Of a stretch of 64,000 nucleotides of DNA, positions 7,452 through 14,807 are shown piece after piece. The stretch is from positions 248,001-312,000 of the forward strand of contig NZ_PJMB01000002.1 of the NCBI RefSeq assembly GCF_002892835.1, given 5' to 3'. This stretch comes from Arthrobacter sp. AFG7.2 (GTDB lineage: Bacteria; Actinomycetota; Actinomycetes; Actinomycetales; Micrococcaceae). The number at the start of each line of letters is the position of its first letter. The first letter of the stretch is position 1. The notes under the pieces were generated by a model. It was not told where the DNA came from and did not search any database. It worked only from the letters and a program-made list of their open reading frames with translations. A program made the position numbers and the translations under genes.

Positions 7452-8663
7452 TCAGGCCACCGGCGCTGCCGCCGGCAATCGCTCCTGCTCCTGCTCCACG
7501 TGTGGGGTCTGTTCCGCCGTCACGTGGCGCTGAGCCTGCCGCAGTTTGGTGAACAGCGCGGTTTCCACGGTGAGGCCCGGGCCGAACGCCATGGAGCAGA
7601 TGCGCTCGTCGCCCGGCTCCGGGTCCTGCTCCAGGATGTGCTTGATGACAAAAAGAACCGTCGCGCTGCTCATGTTGCCGTAGTTCCTGAGGATCTCGCG
7701 GGCCGGGACCAGCTGCTCCGCGGTCAGGCCAAGCCGGGATTCCACTTTGTCCAGGATGCTCCGGCCGCCGGGGTGGATGGCCCAGTGCCGGATGTCGGAG
7801 TAGGGGAGGGCCGCTAGCTCCGGTTCCCGTGCCAGCAGCGGCTCCAGCGCCCCGACGATGTGGTCATCGATGATGTGCGGCACGTAGTTTCCGAGGACCA
7901 TCTCGAAACCGTGGTCGCCAATGTTCCAAGCCATCGAGTCCTCGCCGACGGGAGTAAGCACAGTCTCGAAGTGGTCCAGCTGCAGGAGGGCGTTTTCCTT
8001 CGTGCCCGGCCGCGCGGTGACGACGGCGGCAGCGGCGCCGTCAGCGAAAAGGGCGGATCCCATGATGGTGTCGGGATCGTTGGAGGTGCGGACATGGAGC
8101 GAGCAGAGTTCCGCGCAAACAACCAGGACGACGGCGTTGGGGTCGGCTTCGCAGAACAGCTTCGCGGCGCGGAGTGCGGGAAAGGCCGCGTAACACCCCA
8201 TGAAGCCGAGGTGGTAGCGCTGGACGGCAGGATCCAGGCCAAGCTCCCGGACGATTTTGTAGTCAGGTCCAGGGTTGAAGAAACCGGTGCAGGAGACGGT
8301 CACGAGATGAGTTATGTCAGGTAGATTGAGCTCCGGACAGGCTTCCACGGCCGATCGGGCAGCCTCAACAAACAACTTGGTGGCTTCGCGGCCGAAGATT
8401 TCATTGCGGACCTTTGTGCTGGGATTCAGCAGGAGGCCGGTGGCCTGGTCGTAGAAATTGGGGTCGTCGGCGCGAAAATCATTGGTCATTTCCTCGACGG
8501 CCGTAAACCGGGTTTCGATGGCCGCCGAATCGAAACACGTACTCACCAGCCGTGAACCGAGCCTGGACAATCCGGGCTGCGCCGCAAAGACGTCCCGGGC
8601 TTCGGACTGGATCAGCATCGTTTGAGGGACTGCAGTTTCAAGGGCGCGTACGTAGACCGTCAT
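7452..8663 (-). CDS. Type III polyketide synthase (phenolic-lipid type)
   Basis: This chalcone-synthase-fold enzyme of 403 residues should extend an acyl-CoA starter with malonyl-CoA and cyclise it to resorcinols or pyrones. The catalytic triad is visible: Cys157 in LGFMGCYAA, His297 in HWAIHPGG and Asn330 in NYGNMSSATV. The SCTGFFNPGPD motif (124-134) and the C-terminal GPGLTVETALF loop are intact. The tail after about 380 is low in complexity and likely disordered. It leads a three-gene operon with a methyltransferase and an FAD hydroxylase, the same order as srsABC of Streptomyces griseus. Alkylresorcinol-type products are therefore the best guess. A different product class (pyrones, tetrahydroxynaphthalene) is not excluded. 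Confidence 0.9.
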   Translation of the reverse strand: MTVYVRALETAVPQTMLIQSEARDVFAAQPGLSRLGSRLVSTCFDSAAIETRFTAVEEMTNDFRADDPNFYDQATGLLLNPSTKVRNEIFGREATKLFVEAARSAVEACPELNLPDITHLVTVSCTGFFNPGPDYKIVRELGLDPAVQRYHLGFMGCYAAFPALRAAKLFCEADPNAVVLVVCAELCSLHVRTSNDPDTIMGSALFADGAAAAVVTARPGTKENALLQLDHFETVLTPVGEDSMAWNIGDHGFEMVLGNYVPHIIDDHIVGALEPLLAREPELAALPYSDIRHWAIHPGGRSILDKVESRLGLTAEQLVPAREILRNYGNMSSATVLFVIKHILEQDPEPGDERICSMAFGPGLTVETALFTKLRQAQRHVTAEQTPHVEQEQERLPAAAPVA

Positions 8664-8819
8664 TGACTCATTCTTAACGAGCGCAGGGATATTGGCAACG
8701 GCCAGCGAGGCTTTGACCTGCGGTCATGTCCGGTCTGTCCAGGCCAATACGCTGCGGAATGTGCCCCTGCCGGACACTCTGAGAAAGTGCCGATAATCTA
8801 CATTATGTAAAGCTGAGTT

Positions 8820-8990
8820 TTGCTTACCTCATCAGATGAATCACGCAGGCCCTCTCCTGCGGATTCCGCACGGATTCCGGATGAGGCGTTCGAGCCCCTC
8901 CGTGCAGCAGCGTTCAGGGACGGATTCAAGGAACAGTTCGGCGATGAATATGCACCATTACCAGTAGAAAAAAGTTGTGGGTGCATCTGA
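8820..8990 (+). CDS. Candidate small protein, 56 residues
   Basis: An open frame runs from TTG at 8820 to TGA at 8988-8990, divergent from the polyketide synthase. The translation is acidic and protein-like. It includes DEAFEPLRAAAFRDGFKEQF followed by GDEYAPLP, and ends in EKSCGCI with two cysteines. The composition is far less arginine/alanine-skewed than the antisense frame. Against it, no ATG or GTG start and no good ribosome site are visible; the upstream GTAAAGCTGAG is weak. It may be a real short gene, the remnant of a longer one, or chance. No family is recognised. Confidence 0.3.
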   Translation: MLTSSDESRRPSPADSARIPDEAFEPLRAAAFRDGFKEQFGDEYAPLPVEKSCGCI

Positions 8991-9014
8991 TGACGACCGC
9001 CGGTTCAATCCCGG

Positions 9015-9224
9015 CTACACGGCCGGCGGCTTGTTCCTGGCTGCCAGGACTGCCAGATCACGGATGAGTCTTTGCACCTCGTGTTCACGGCCGCGGGCGG
9101 GAACGGCCGGGGACGTCGCTGCCGGGCCTTTAAGAGGTTCCGGGGCGGGCTTCGGCTCGCTGGTCGGTTTTACGGGAGGCTGGTCCCCTGCCGCAAACGG
9201 ATCAATGAAGTGTACGTTTTCCAT
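9015..9224 (-). CDS. Small hypothetical protein, 69 residues
   Basis: The ATG at 9224 is preceded by a very strong GGGGGAGG site six bases away, and a matching promoter lies just upstream, so this is very probably expressed. The product begins MENVHFIDPF, continues with a proline/alanine-rich stretch (about 15-45) and ends in a basic amphipathic helix HEVQRLIRDLAVLAARNK. Low-complexity linker plus short helix suggests a partner-binding small protein. No family is recognised. The open frame continues upstream of this start, but nothing there resembles a start site. Confidence 0.6.
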   Translation of the reverse strand: MENVHFIDPFAAGDQPPVKPTSEPKPAPEPLKGPAATSPAVPARGREHEVQRLIRDLAVLAARNKPPAV

Positions 9225-9544
9225 ATACAACCTCCCCCAAGGCTTTTGCATTTTCCTTATAGTACTCATGGGACTTGTCATTTCAACTAATTCGCGGTGA
9301 GCGGCCGCAGCGGGTTCCATGGCCACGGCCCGTCCGCTCCCCCAGCCGGCACATCCGCTCCGCTGACCGTGGACGTAGCAGTGGGCCTATCCGTTCCCGG
9401 GGCAGGGATCAACTGCCACCACGGCTCTTCGGCCGGACCCGGCCGCCCCTCTTGCCCCAGGACCTTTGGCTCTCCCGTTCAGGGGATCGAGGCTTCATGA
9501 TGGCAGGGACGTTCCGGACACAGTGCCGGCAGGAGGTGGCGACA
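9225..9544. other. Divergent intergenic region
   Basis: This 320-base region separates the small leftward gene from the rightward hydrolase. It holds the minus-strand promoter at 9259-9286. On the plus strand a frame stays open through it in phase with the hydrolase, but its translation is arginine/proline-rich and lacks any start site until the ATG at 9545. I see no other feature. Confidence 0.5.
9259..9286 (-). promoter_or_regulatory. Promoter of the 69-residue gene
   Basis: On the minus strand TTGAAA (9286-9281) and TACTAT (9264-9259) are separated by 16 bases. The start would be about 28 bases ahead of the ATG at 9224. Confidence 0.5.
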
Positions 9545-11092
9545 ATGGCCAGTACCCGGCATGAAGTGCAGTCCCCATTTCCTGCGCGCTCCCCCAACGC
9601 TATGCAAAGGCTCCTGTCCGGCCGGTTAACAGGCCTTGCCGTCGGGACGGCCCTCGCAGCGGGGTGGGGGCTTCTCTCCGGCTGGATGATGCCCCGCGGT
9701 CCGCTGACAACGGGTGAAGCGCTGGCAACCATGACCGTAAGCCTGGTCATAGGCATCGCTGCAGGAGCATCAATGGGTTCACGCTGGGCAATGCTGGTTG
9801 CGCCCGTCGTTTCGGTGATTGTGTTTGAAGCCGCCCGGCTGGGTGCTGAAGGCCCGACTGTGGATGCTGTCCAGTCCAGCACCTACGGCATCTTTGCCTT
9901 CATCGTGGGCCGTGGTTTCCATGCGCTGCTGGCTCTCACTCCCATGATTCTGGGCGCGGCAGTCGGTGCCGGACACATGCGGCGATCCGAGCCATCCACG
10001 CCGCGCCGCCGCGCTAAGCTTTGGCGTGGCATCCGGCGGTCCCTGGCCGCCGTCGTCGGCCTGGCTCTCGTTGCCTTGGCCGTTCTGATCGCCCGGCCCG
10101 CCTCTACCTCGCCCATCATGGGTCCTGACGGCAACCCCGCGGCGGGCAGCATCACAGAACTCACCACCGTGGAGGCCGGCGGCAAGGACCTTGGCCTGAT
10201 GCTCCGCGGGACCAGCACCAGAAACCCCGTCCTGCTGTTCCTGGCGGGAGGCCCCGGCGGTTCAGAGCTCGGAGCCATGCGCAACCACCTCCCCGCCCTC
10301 GAAGAAACTTTTCTTGTGGCGACGCTCGATCAACGGGGTACGGGCACGTCCTACCCGGCCCTCGATCCGACCTCCACCCTCAGCCTCGAGAGCTACGTAA
10401 AGGACACACTGTCGGTCACCAACTACCTGCGGGAGCGTTTTGACCAGGACCGCATTTATCTGATGGGCCAGTCGGGCGGCACTCTTCACGGCATTCTTGC
10501 CGTCCAGCGCAACCCGGACTTCTACCGTGCGTTCGTCGGCGTAGGCCAAATGGTCAGTCCGCTCGAAACGGACCGGATCTTTTACCAGGACACCCTTGAC
10601 TGGGCGAACCGGACCGGCAAAGCGGAGCTGGCAGGGAAACTGGAAGACATTGGTCCCCCGCCCTACGAAAGCATGCTCGACTACGAAACTGCGTTGTCCC
10701 ATGAGTACGAGGTCTACTCTTACGATCGCACGGGCAATTCGGAGGGCGAGGGCGGGTTCTCCGAGAATTTCCTGGTCCCCGAATACACCTTCACGGACCA
10801 GGTTCATCTGCTCGGCGCGTTCATGGACACCTTCGCTGTCCTCTACCCGCAACTCCAGGACCTCGACTTCCGGAATGACGCAATCTCGCTGGAGGTGCCT
10901 GTCTTCTTTGTCCAGGGGGCCCATGAAGCGCGCGGCCGCGCCGAACCCTTCCGCGAATGGGTAGCGGTCCTCGAAGCCCCGGGCAAAGAGGTCGTGGAGT
11001 TCGAAAATTCCGGGCACAGGCCCCTGTTCGAGGAGCCGGCGAAATTCGTTGCGTTTATGCGGGACACCGTGCTTACCGGCACGGCGTCCTGA
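9545..11092 (+). CDS. Membrane-anchored alpha/beta hydrolase
   Basis: The protein has 515 residues in two parts. The first 185 hold about five hydrophobic segments (near 27-46, 59-78, 81-98, 116-141 and 167-183). The rest is an alpha/beta hydrolase of the proline-iminopeptidase-like group, with the oxyanion motif LAGGPGG, LDQRGTG, and the nucleophile elbow GQSGG around Ser310. A late Asp lies in the VPVFFVQGAHE region and a His in ENSGHRPLFEEP. The ATG at 9545 follows AGGAGGTGGCGACA and is chosen over the open frame upstream. The membrane block places the catalytic domain at the membrane surface; its side cannot be decided by eye. Substrate unknown. Confidence 0.8.
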   Translation: MASTRHEVQSPFPARSPNAMQRLLSGRLTGLAVGTALAAGWGLLSGWMMPRGPLTTGEALATMTVSLVIGIAAGASMGSRWAMLVAPVVSVIVFEAARLGAEGPTVDAVQSSTYGIFAFIVGRGFHALLALTPMILGAAVGAGHMRRSEPSTPRRRAKLWRGIRRSLAAVVGLALVALAVLIARPASTSPIMGPDGNPAAGSITELTTVEAGGKDLGLMLRGTSTRNPVLLFLAGGPGGSELGAMRNHLPALEETFLVATLDQRGTGTSYPALDPTSTLSLESYVKDTLSVTNYLRERFDQDRIYLMGQSGGTLHGILAVQRNPDFYRAFVGVGQMVSPLETDRIFYQDTLDWANRTGKAELAGKLEDIGPPPYESMLDYETALSHEYEVYSYDRTGNSEGEGGFSENFLVPEYTFTDQVHLLGAFMDTFAVLYPQLQDLDFRNDAISLEVPVFFVQGAHEARGRAEPFREWVAVLEAPGKEVVEFENSGHRPLFEEPAKFVAFMRDTVLTGTAS

Positions 11093-11131
11093 CATGGCGG
11101 GGCCAAGGCCGCAGAAGAGTTGAGGAAGTAA

Positions 11132-11312
11132 ATGAAACGGCGGAACGCGGCTGGTAACCCGGATTAACGCGGTCTACGACTGGAACAAGCCGCTGGTGGC
11201 GCTGGCCGTCGTCGTACTTTTGGAGTTCGGCGACTTTGCTATGCTCCGCAGGATGCTCCTGGGAATCGAGGACAGGGGCGAGGCGGTGAACGGCAGCGGC
11301 CACGCTGGCTGA
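11132..11312 (+). pseudogene. Possible frameshifted small membrane protein
   Basis: A good ribosome site (TTGAGGAAG) precedes ATG 11132, but that frame stops after MKRRNAAGNPD. A second frame, open without its own start, then encodes RINAVYDWNKPLVALAVVVL followed by LEFGDFAMLRRM, up to the TGA at 11310-11312. This looks like one membrane helix with flanking charges. One indel near 11145-11165 would join them into a protein of about 60 residues. A sequencing error or chance cannot be excluded. Confidence 0.3.
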
Positions 11313-11322
11313 ACTGCCAAAG

Positions 11323-11472
11323 TCAGCGCCTGGATCCCACCCCGGCCCCGACCAGTGCACCGACGCCTAACCCGAGTGCAAAGCCAAGGAACGGGCTGTC
11401 GAACACCGCCAGCCCAAGGGTGATTCCAACTGCCGCGCCAAGCAGGCAACAGATCCAGAGCGGCTTGTTCAC
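11323..11472 (-). CDS. Small hydrophobic membrane protein, 49 residues
   Basis: The GTG start at 11472 follows AGGAGCCCT. The product is nearly all membrane-spanning: MNKPLWICCLLGAAVGITLG, then LAVFDSPFLGFALGLGVGAL and a basic SRR end. This gives two glycine-rich hydrophobic segments separated by a short FDSP turn. The glycine-zipper-like GLGVGALVGAGVG suggests tight helix packing. It is too short for usual gene callers. No family is recognised. It converges with the frameshifted remnant at 11132-11312 and follows the VOC gene on the same strand by 51 bases. Confidence 0.6.
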   Translation of the reverse strand: MNKPLWICCLLGAAVGITLGLAVFDSPFLGFALGLGVGALVGAGVGSRR

Positions 11473-11523
11473 AGGGCTCCTATCCTGGTTGGCGTAACCG
11501 GTGGCGGTGAGTGCCTGCCGCCG

Positions 11524-11997
11524 TCAGCCGTCATAGGCCCTTCGCAGTTCCGCAATGTCAAGCTTCCGCATGTTCAGCATCGCCTGCATGGCGCGCTGCG
11601 AGCCGTGGGGATCCGGTCCGGCGATCAATGACGGCAGGATGGTCGGAACGATCTGCCAGGACACTCCGAAGCGGTCCTTCAACCAGCCGCACTGGCTTTC
11701 CGAACCTCCGTCCGTGAGCGCAGTCCAGTACCTGTCCACTGCGGACTGGTCCTCGCAGTCCACCACAAACGAGATGGCTTCGGTGAAGCTGGAACCCCGT
11801 GCACCGTTCAGGGCAGTGAATGCGCGCCCTTCAAGTTCAAAGTCCACGGCGATGGCCTCACCCGCCGGACCCGGGCCGCCCTCACCGAACCTCGAAACGT
11901 TCACAATCTTTGAGTCGTCGAAAACTGAGGCATAGAACGTTGCCGCTTCTTCCGCCTGGTTGTCGAACCAGAGGCAAGTCCCGATCTTTCGTGGCAT
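11524..11997 (-). CDS. VOC-family protein (PhnB / YjdN type)
   Basis: The 157-residue protein has the glyoxalase/VOC fold of the group annotated as 3-demethylubiquinone-9 3-methyltransferase domain or PhnB. It shows IGTCLWFDNQAEEAATFYAS at the N terminus, a FTALNGARGSSFTEAISFVV core, CGWLKDRFGVSWQIVPT, and a C-terminal RAMQAMLNMRKLDIAELRRA tail. These markers are typical of the family. No reaction has been firmly assigned to it. The ATG is preceded by GGAAGGGAG at good spacing. It stands alone on its strand. Confidence 0.85.
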   Translation of the reverse strand: MPRKIGTCLWFDNQAEEAATFYASVFDDSKIVNVSRFGEGGPGPAGEAIAVDFELEGRAFTALNGARGSSFTEAISFVVDCEDQSAVDRYWTALTDGGSESQCGWLKDRFGVSWQIVPTILPSLIAGPDPHGSQRAMQAMLNMRKLDIAELRRAYDG

Positions 11998-12057
11998 GGA
12001 TGGCTCCCTTCCGGCTCGAGCCTAATGCCGGGGCCCACGGCGCACAACGACTGGGGC

Positions 12058-12063
12058 TAGGCT
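12058..12063 (+). promoter_or_regulatory. -10-like element, near-leaderless start (DUF3054 gene)
   Basis: TAGGCT lies seven bases before the ATG at 12071, with no ribosome site between them. Confidence 0.35.
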
Positions 12064-12070
12064 CGAAACC

Positions 12071-12472
12071 ATGAGTTCCCGCACCATGAAGTCCCCCGGA
12101 CCGCCCGTCCTCCGCCTGCCGCTGGCAGCCGCACTTACGGATACCGTCCTGATTTTGGTGTTCGCCGCCGTCGGACGCGATGCCCACCAGCGCGGCGATA
12201 TCATTTCGGGTGTGCTGCTGACCGCTTGGCCGTTCCTTGCGGGGGCGGCCATCGGGTGGGCTGCTGCCAGAGCGTGGCGGGCCCCGCTCTCGGTGCGCAG
12301 GGCCGGGCTGGCCGTATGGCTTGGCAGCGTGGCGGGAGGGATGGCGCTGCGTGCGGTGACGGGGCAAACGGTGGTGCTCCCGTTCGTCATCGTGGCCCTG
12401 CTCAGCCTGGGGCTATTGCTCCTTGGCTACCGTCTGCTGCTCGCAGGCCTGCGGCGCCGAAGGCGTGCCTGA
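12071..12472 (+). CDS. DUF3054 membrane protein
   Basis: This 133-residue integral membrane protein has four hydrophobic segments (about 15-35, 45-65, 75-95 and 98-125). The DUF3054 signature is AALTDTVLILVFAAVGRDAH near the start, with WPFLAGAAIGWAAA and VWLGSVAGGMALRA later. The tail is highly basic (RRRRRA) and likely cytoplasmic. The family is widespread in actinobacteria and has no known function. It is followed after about 110 bases by the Lrp ligand-domain gene. Confidence 0.85.
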   Translation: MSSRTMKSPGPPVLRLPLAAALTDTVLILVFAAVGRDAHQRGDIISGVLLTAWPFLAGAAIGWAAARAWRAPLSVRRAGLAVWLGSVAGGMALRAVTGQTVVLPFVIVALLSLGLLLLGYRLLLAGLRRRRRA

Positions 12473-12585
12473 GTGCCCAACGGCGCGGTTCACGCCGGGC
12501 CGGAAGTGCGGGCCGATGTAATAGGCTGGCAGCACTGAAAGCTTGCCGGGCACTGCTACGGCGCAACAGATCCGGAAGGTTCAAC

Positions 12586-12867
12586 GTGATCACCGCATTC
12601 GTTCTGATCAAGACCGACGCTTCCCGCATTCCCGAGACGGCCGAGGAAATCTCCGCGATCGAGGGCATCAGCGAGGTGTATTCAGTGACTGGTGAATGGG
12701 ACCTCATTGCAGTGGCCCGGGTGCACCAGCACGAGGACCTGGCCGACGTCATTGCCGACCGGCTTTCCAAGGTCCCTGCCGTGGTGCACACCACGACGCA
12801 TATTGCCTTCCGGGCCTACTCTCAGCATGACCTTGACGCGGCGTTTTCGATGGGCTTCGAACAGTAG
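12586..12867 (+). CDS. Stand-alone Lrp/AsnC ligand-binding (RAM) domain protein
   Basis: The 93-residue protein consists only of the C-terminal effector-binding domain of Lrp/AsnC regulators. MITAFVLIKTDASRIPETAE opens the fold, EGISEVYSVTGEWDLIAVARV is characteristic, and VVHTTTHIAFRAYSQHDLD closes it. No helix-turn-helix is present. The GTG at 12586 is chosen because GGAAGG precedes it and the domain begins there, although the frame is open further upstream. Such single-domain proteins bind amino acids and can assemble with full-length Lrp proteins, so a co-regulatory role is possible. It ends 11 bases from the converging trpD. Confidence 0.88.
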   Translation: MITAFVLIKTDASRIPETAEEISAIEGISEVYSVTGEWDLIAVARVHQHEDLADVIADRLSKVPAVVHTTTHIAFRAYSQHDLDAAFSMGFEQ

Positions 12868-12878
12868 CCTGATTCCTG

Positions 12879-13934
12879 CTAGCGGGCAGTCAGGGAAACC
12901 CACTTCTCAAGAACCGCCGCAGCCGCGCCGGAATCAATCGAGTCTGCCGCGCGGTCAAACGCGGACTGCATACGGTCACCAAAGTGCCCCGTGGCGGATT
13001 CGTCGAAAGCCACCAGGCCGGCAGCCGCATTAAGCAGAACCGCATCGCGGGCTGCGCCTTCCTTGCCTGCGAGGACGTCCCGGACCACAGCGGCGTTAAC
13101 CTCCGCATTGCCGCCCCGAAGCTGCTCGACAGTAGCCAGGCCAATGCCCAGGTCCTGCGGAGTGAAAGTAAGTTCAGTCACGATGCCGCCGCGGATTTCC
13201 CACACGGTGGACGGGCCGGTGGTGGTCAATTCATCGAGGCCGTCGTTTCCCCGGAACACCAGTCCCCTGCTCCCCCGCTGAGCCAGGACGCCAGCCACCA
13301 GCGGCGCCATCCTCGCGTTTGCGACGCCGACCGCCGAGGCCTGCACATTGGCCGGGTTGGTCAGGGGACCAAGGAAATTAAAAGCAGTCGGAACGGCCAG
13401 TTCCCTGCGGGGAACCGCCGTGTGGCGGAATGACGGGTGGAAGACCTGGGCAAAGCAGAAGGTAATCCCCGCCTCCTCGGCGTTTCGCGCCACCTGCTCG
13501 ATGGTGAGATCCAACCGGACACCCAAGGCTTCCAGTACATCGGCGGAGCCGGACGACGACGACGCTGCCCTGTTGCCGTGTTTGACCACCTTTGCGCCGG
13601 CTCCTGCAGCAACAAGGGCGGCCATGGTGGAGATGTTCACCGTATTCAACTGGTCTCCACCCGTACCCACGATGTCCAGCTTTTGACCTGAGATCCTCAC
13701 CGGTTTTGCGTGGGCAAGCATGGCGTCAACCAACCCGGAAAGTTCCTCCACAGTTTCACCCTTGGCGCTGAGCGCCACCAGGAACCCGGCGATCTGCGCC
13801 GGGGTGGCCTCGCCGGACATGATGGTGTCCATTGCCCAGGAGGTGTTGTCAGCAGTAAGGTCGGCTCCGCTGATCAGCGCGGAGATCAGCCTGGGCCAGG
13901 AGTTGACGGACGGTGCAGAAGCCTGTGAAGTCAC
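12879..13934 (-). CDS. trpD: Anthranilate phosphoribosyltransferase
   Basis: TrpD joins anthranilate and PRPP in the second step of tryptophan synthesis. The 351-residue protein has the PRPP loop [14 protein letters not shown] (89-102), [20 protein letters not shown] (118-137) with the anthranilate-facing residues, and the C-terminal [20 protein letters not shown] metal and substrate region. It is not linked to other trp genes here, which is common in this group of bacteria. The GTG start sits only three bases from an AGGAG sequence and six bases after TAGCAT, so initiation is probably leaderless. Confidence 0.95.
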   Translation of the reverse strand: MTSQASAPSVNSWPRLISALISGADLTADNTSWAMDTIMSGEATPAQIAGFLVALSAKGETVEELSGLVDAMLAHAKPVRISGQKLDIVGTGGDQLNTVNISTMAALVAAGAGAKVVKHGNRAASSSSGSADVLEALGVRLDLTIEQVARNAEEAGITFCFAQVFHPSFRHTAVPRRELAVPTAFNFLGPLTNPANVQASAVGVANARMAPLVAGVLAQRGSRGLVFRGNDGLDELTTTGPSTVWEIRGGIVTELTFTPQDLGIGLATVEQLRGGNAEVNAAVVRDVLAGKEGAARDAVLLNAAAGLVAFDESATGHFGDRMQSAFDRAADSIDSGAAAAVLEKWVSLTAR

Positions 13935-13940
13935 CTCCTG

Positions 13941-13946
13941 ATGCTA
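13941..13946 (-). promoter_or_regulatory. -10 element giving a probable leaderless start (trpD)
   Basis: Minus-strand TAGCAT ends six bases before the GTG at 13934. An AGGAG lies inside the spacer, but too close to the GTG to work as an ordinary ribosome site. Confidence 0.4.
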
Positions 13947-14046
13947 TCGAGGGATGCCGGAGACTGACCAATATGAACCACCGCGGGAACTTTTCGGCGC
14001 GAATTCGCGTCTTTGTAGAAAAAGTCCCCGAAAAAGGCGGTTTGCG

Positions 14047-14076
14047 TTGGGCAGCACGGACTTTTGCAGACATAAT
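14047..14076 (+). promoter_or_regulatory. Promoter of ctaE-qcrCAB, leaderless
   Basis: TTGGGC (14047-14052) and CATAAT (14071-14076) are 18 bases apart. The GTG start follows CATAAT by six bases, so the mRNA should begin at the start codon. Confidence 0.5.
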
Positions 14077-14082
14077 GTCTAT

Positions 14083-14721
14083 GTGACATCTGCGACCCAT
14101 GCCCCCAGTACCCCGGCGCACCCCACGCTGAACCGCCCCAATATGGTTTCCGTTGGAACCGTTGTGTGGCTGTCCAGCGAGTTGATGTTCTTCGCCGGTC
14201 TCTTCGCCATGTACTTCACGCTGCGCTCCACGAGCGCACAGATGTGGGCGGACGAGACAGCCAAGCTCAACTTCCCCTTTGCGCTCGCCAACACCATCGT
14301 CCTCGTGGCCAGTTCCTTTACTTGCCAGATGGGCGTCTTCGCGGCCGAACGGCTCCAGCCGCGCCGGACCGGGGGTGTGTTCCAGTTCGCCCGCTGGGGA
14401 ATGAACGAATGGTTCACCCTGACGTTCCTCATGGGCGCGTTCTTTGTCGCCGGGCAGGCCACCGAATACGCGATGCTCGTTTCTGAGCACGTGTCGCTTT
14501 CCTCCAACGCGTACGGCTCCGCTTTCTACATGACCACCGGGTTCCACGGCCTGCACGTCATCGGCGGGCTCATCGCCTTCCTGCTCATCATGGGCCGGTC
14601 TTTTGCCGCGAAGAAGTTCGGGCATTTCGAAGCGACGTCAGCGATCGTCACCTCTTACTACTGGCACTTCGTGGATGTCGTGTGGATCGGCCTCTTCCTG
14701 GTCATCTACGTACTCAAGTAG
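14083..14721 (+). CDS. ctaE: Cytochrome c oxidase subunit III
   Basis: CtaE is subunit III of the aa3-type oxidase. The 212-residue protein has five membrane segments, the actinobacterial length lacking the first two helices of mitochondrial COX3. [40 protein letters not shown] and the [11 protein letters not shown] signature with [20 protein letters not shown] at the C terminus are all characteristic. It heads ctaE-qcrC-qcrA-qcrB, the standard actinobacterial arrangement that reflects the bcc-aa3 supercomplex. The GTG start has no ribosome site. Confidence 0.95.
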   Translation: MTSATHAPSTPAHPTLNRPNMVSVGTVVWLSSELMFFAGLFAMYFTLRSTSAQMWADETAKLNFPFALANTIVLVASSFTCQMGVFAAERLQPRRTGGVFQFARWGMNEWFTLTFLMGAFFVAGQATEYAMLVSEHVSLSSNAYGSAFYMTTGFHGLHVIGGLIAFLLIMGRSFAAKKFGHFEATSAIVTSYYWHFVDVVWIGLFLVIYVLK

Positions 14722-14807
14722 CCAGCTTTGATTCTTTTTCTACAAGAGGCAGAATTTCAGGTAGCGGCTCCCCGAGCCGGCGCAGGATCGAATAAAGGAA
14801 CCACCAC

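Noticed and set aside
8977..9300. Plus-strand frame with a hydrophobic C terminus
   Set aside because: It runs opposite the better-supported 69-residue gene and lacks its own ribosome site.
9275..9544. N-terminal extension of the membrane-anchored hydrolase
   Set aside because: Arg/Pro-rich with no ribosome site; the ATG at 9545 has AGGAGG.
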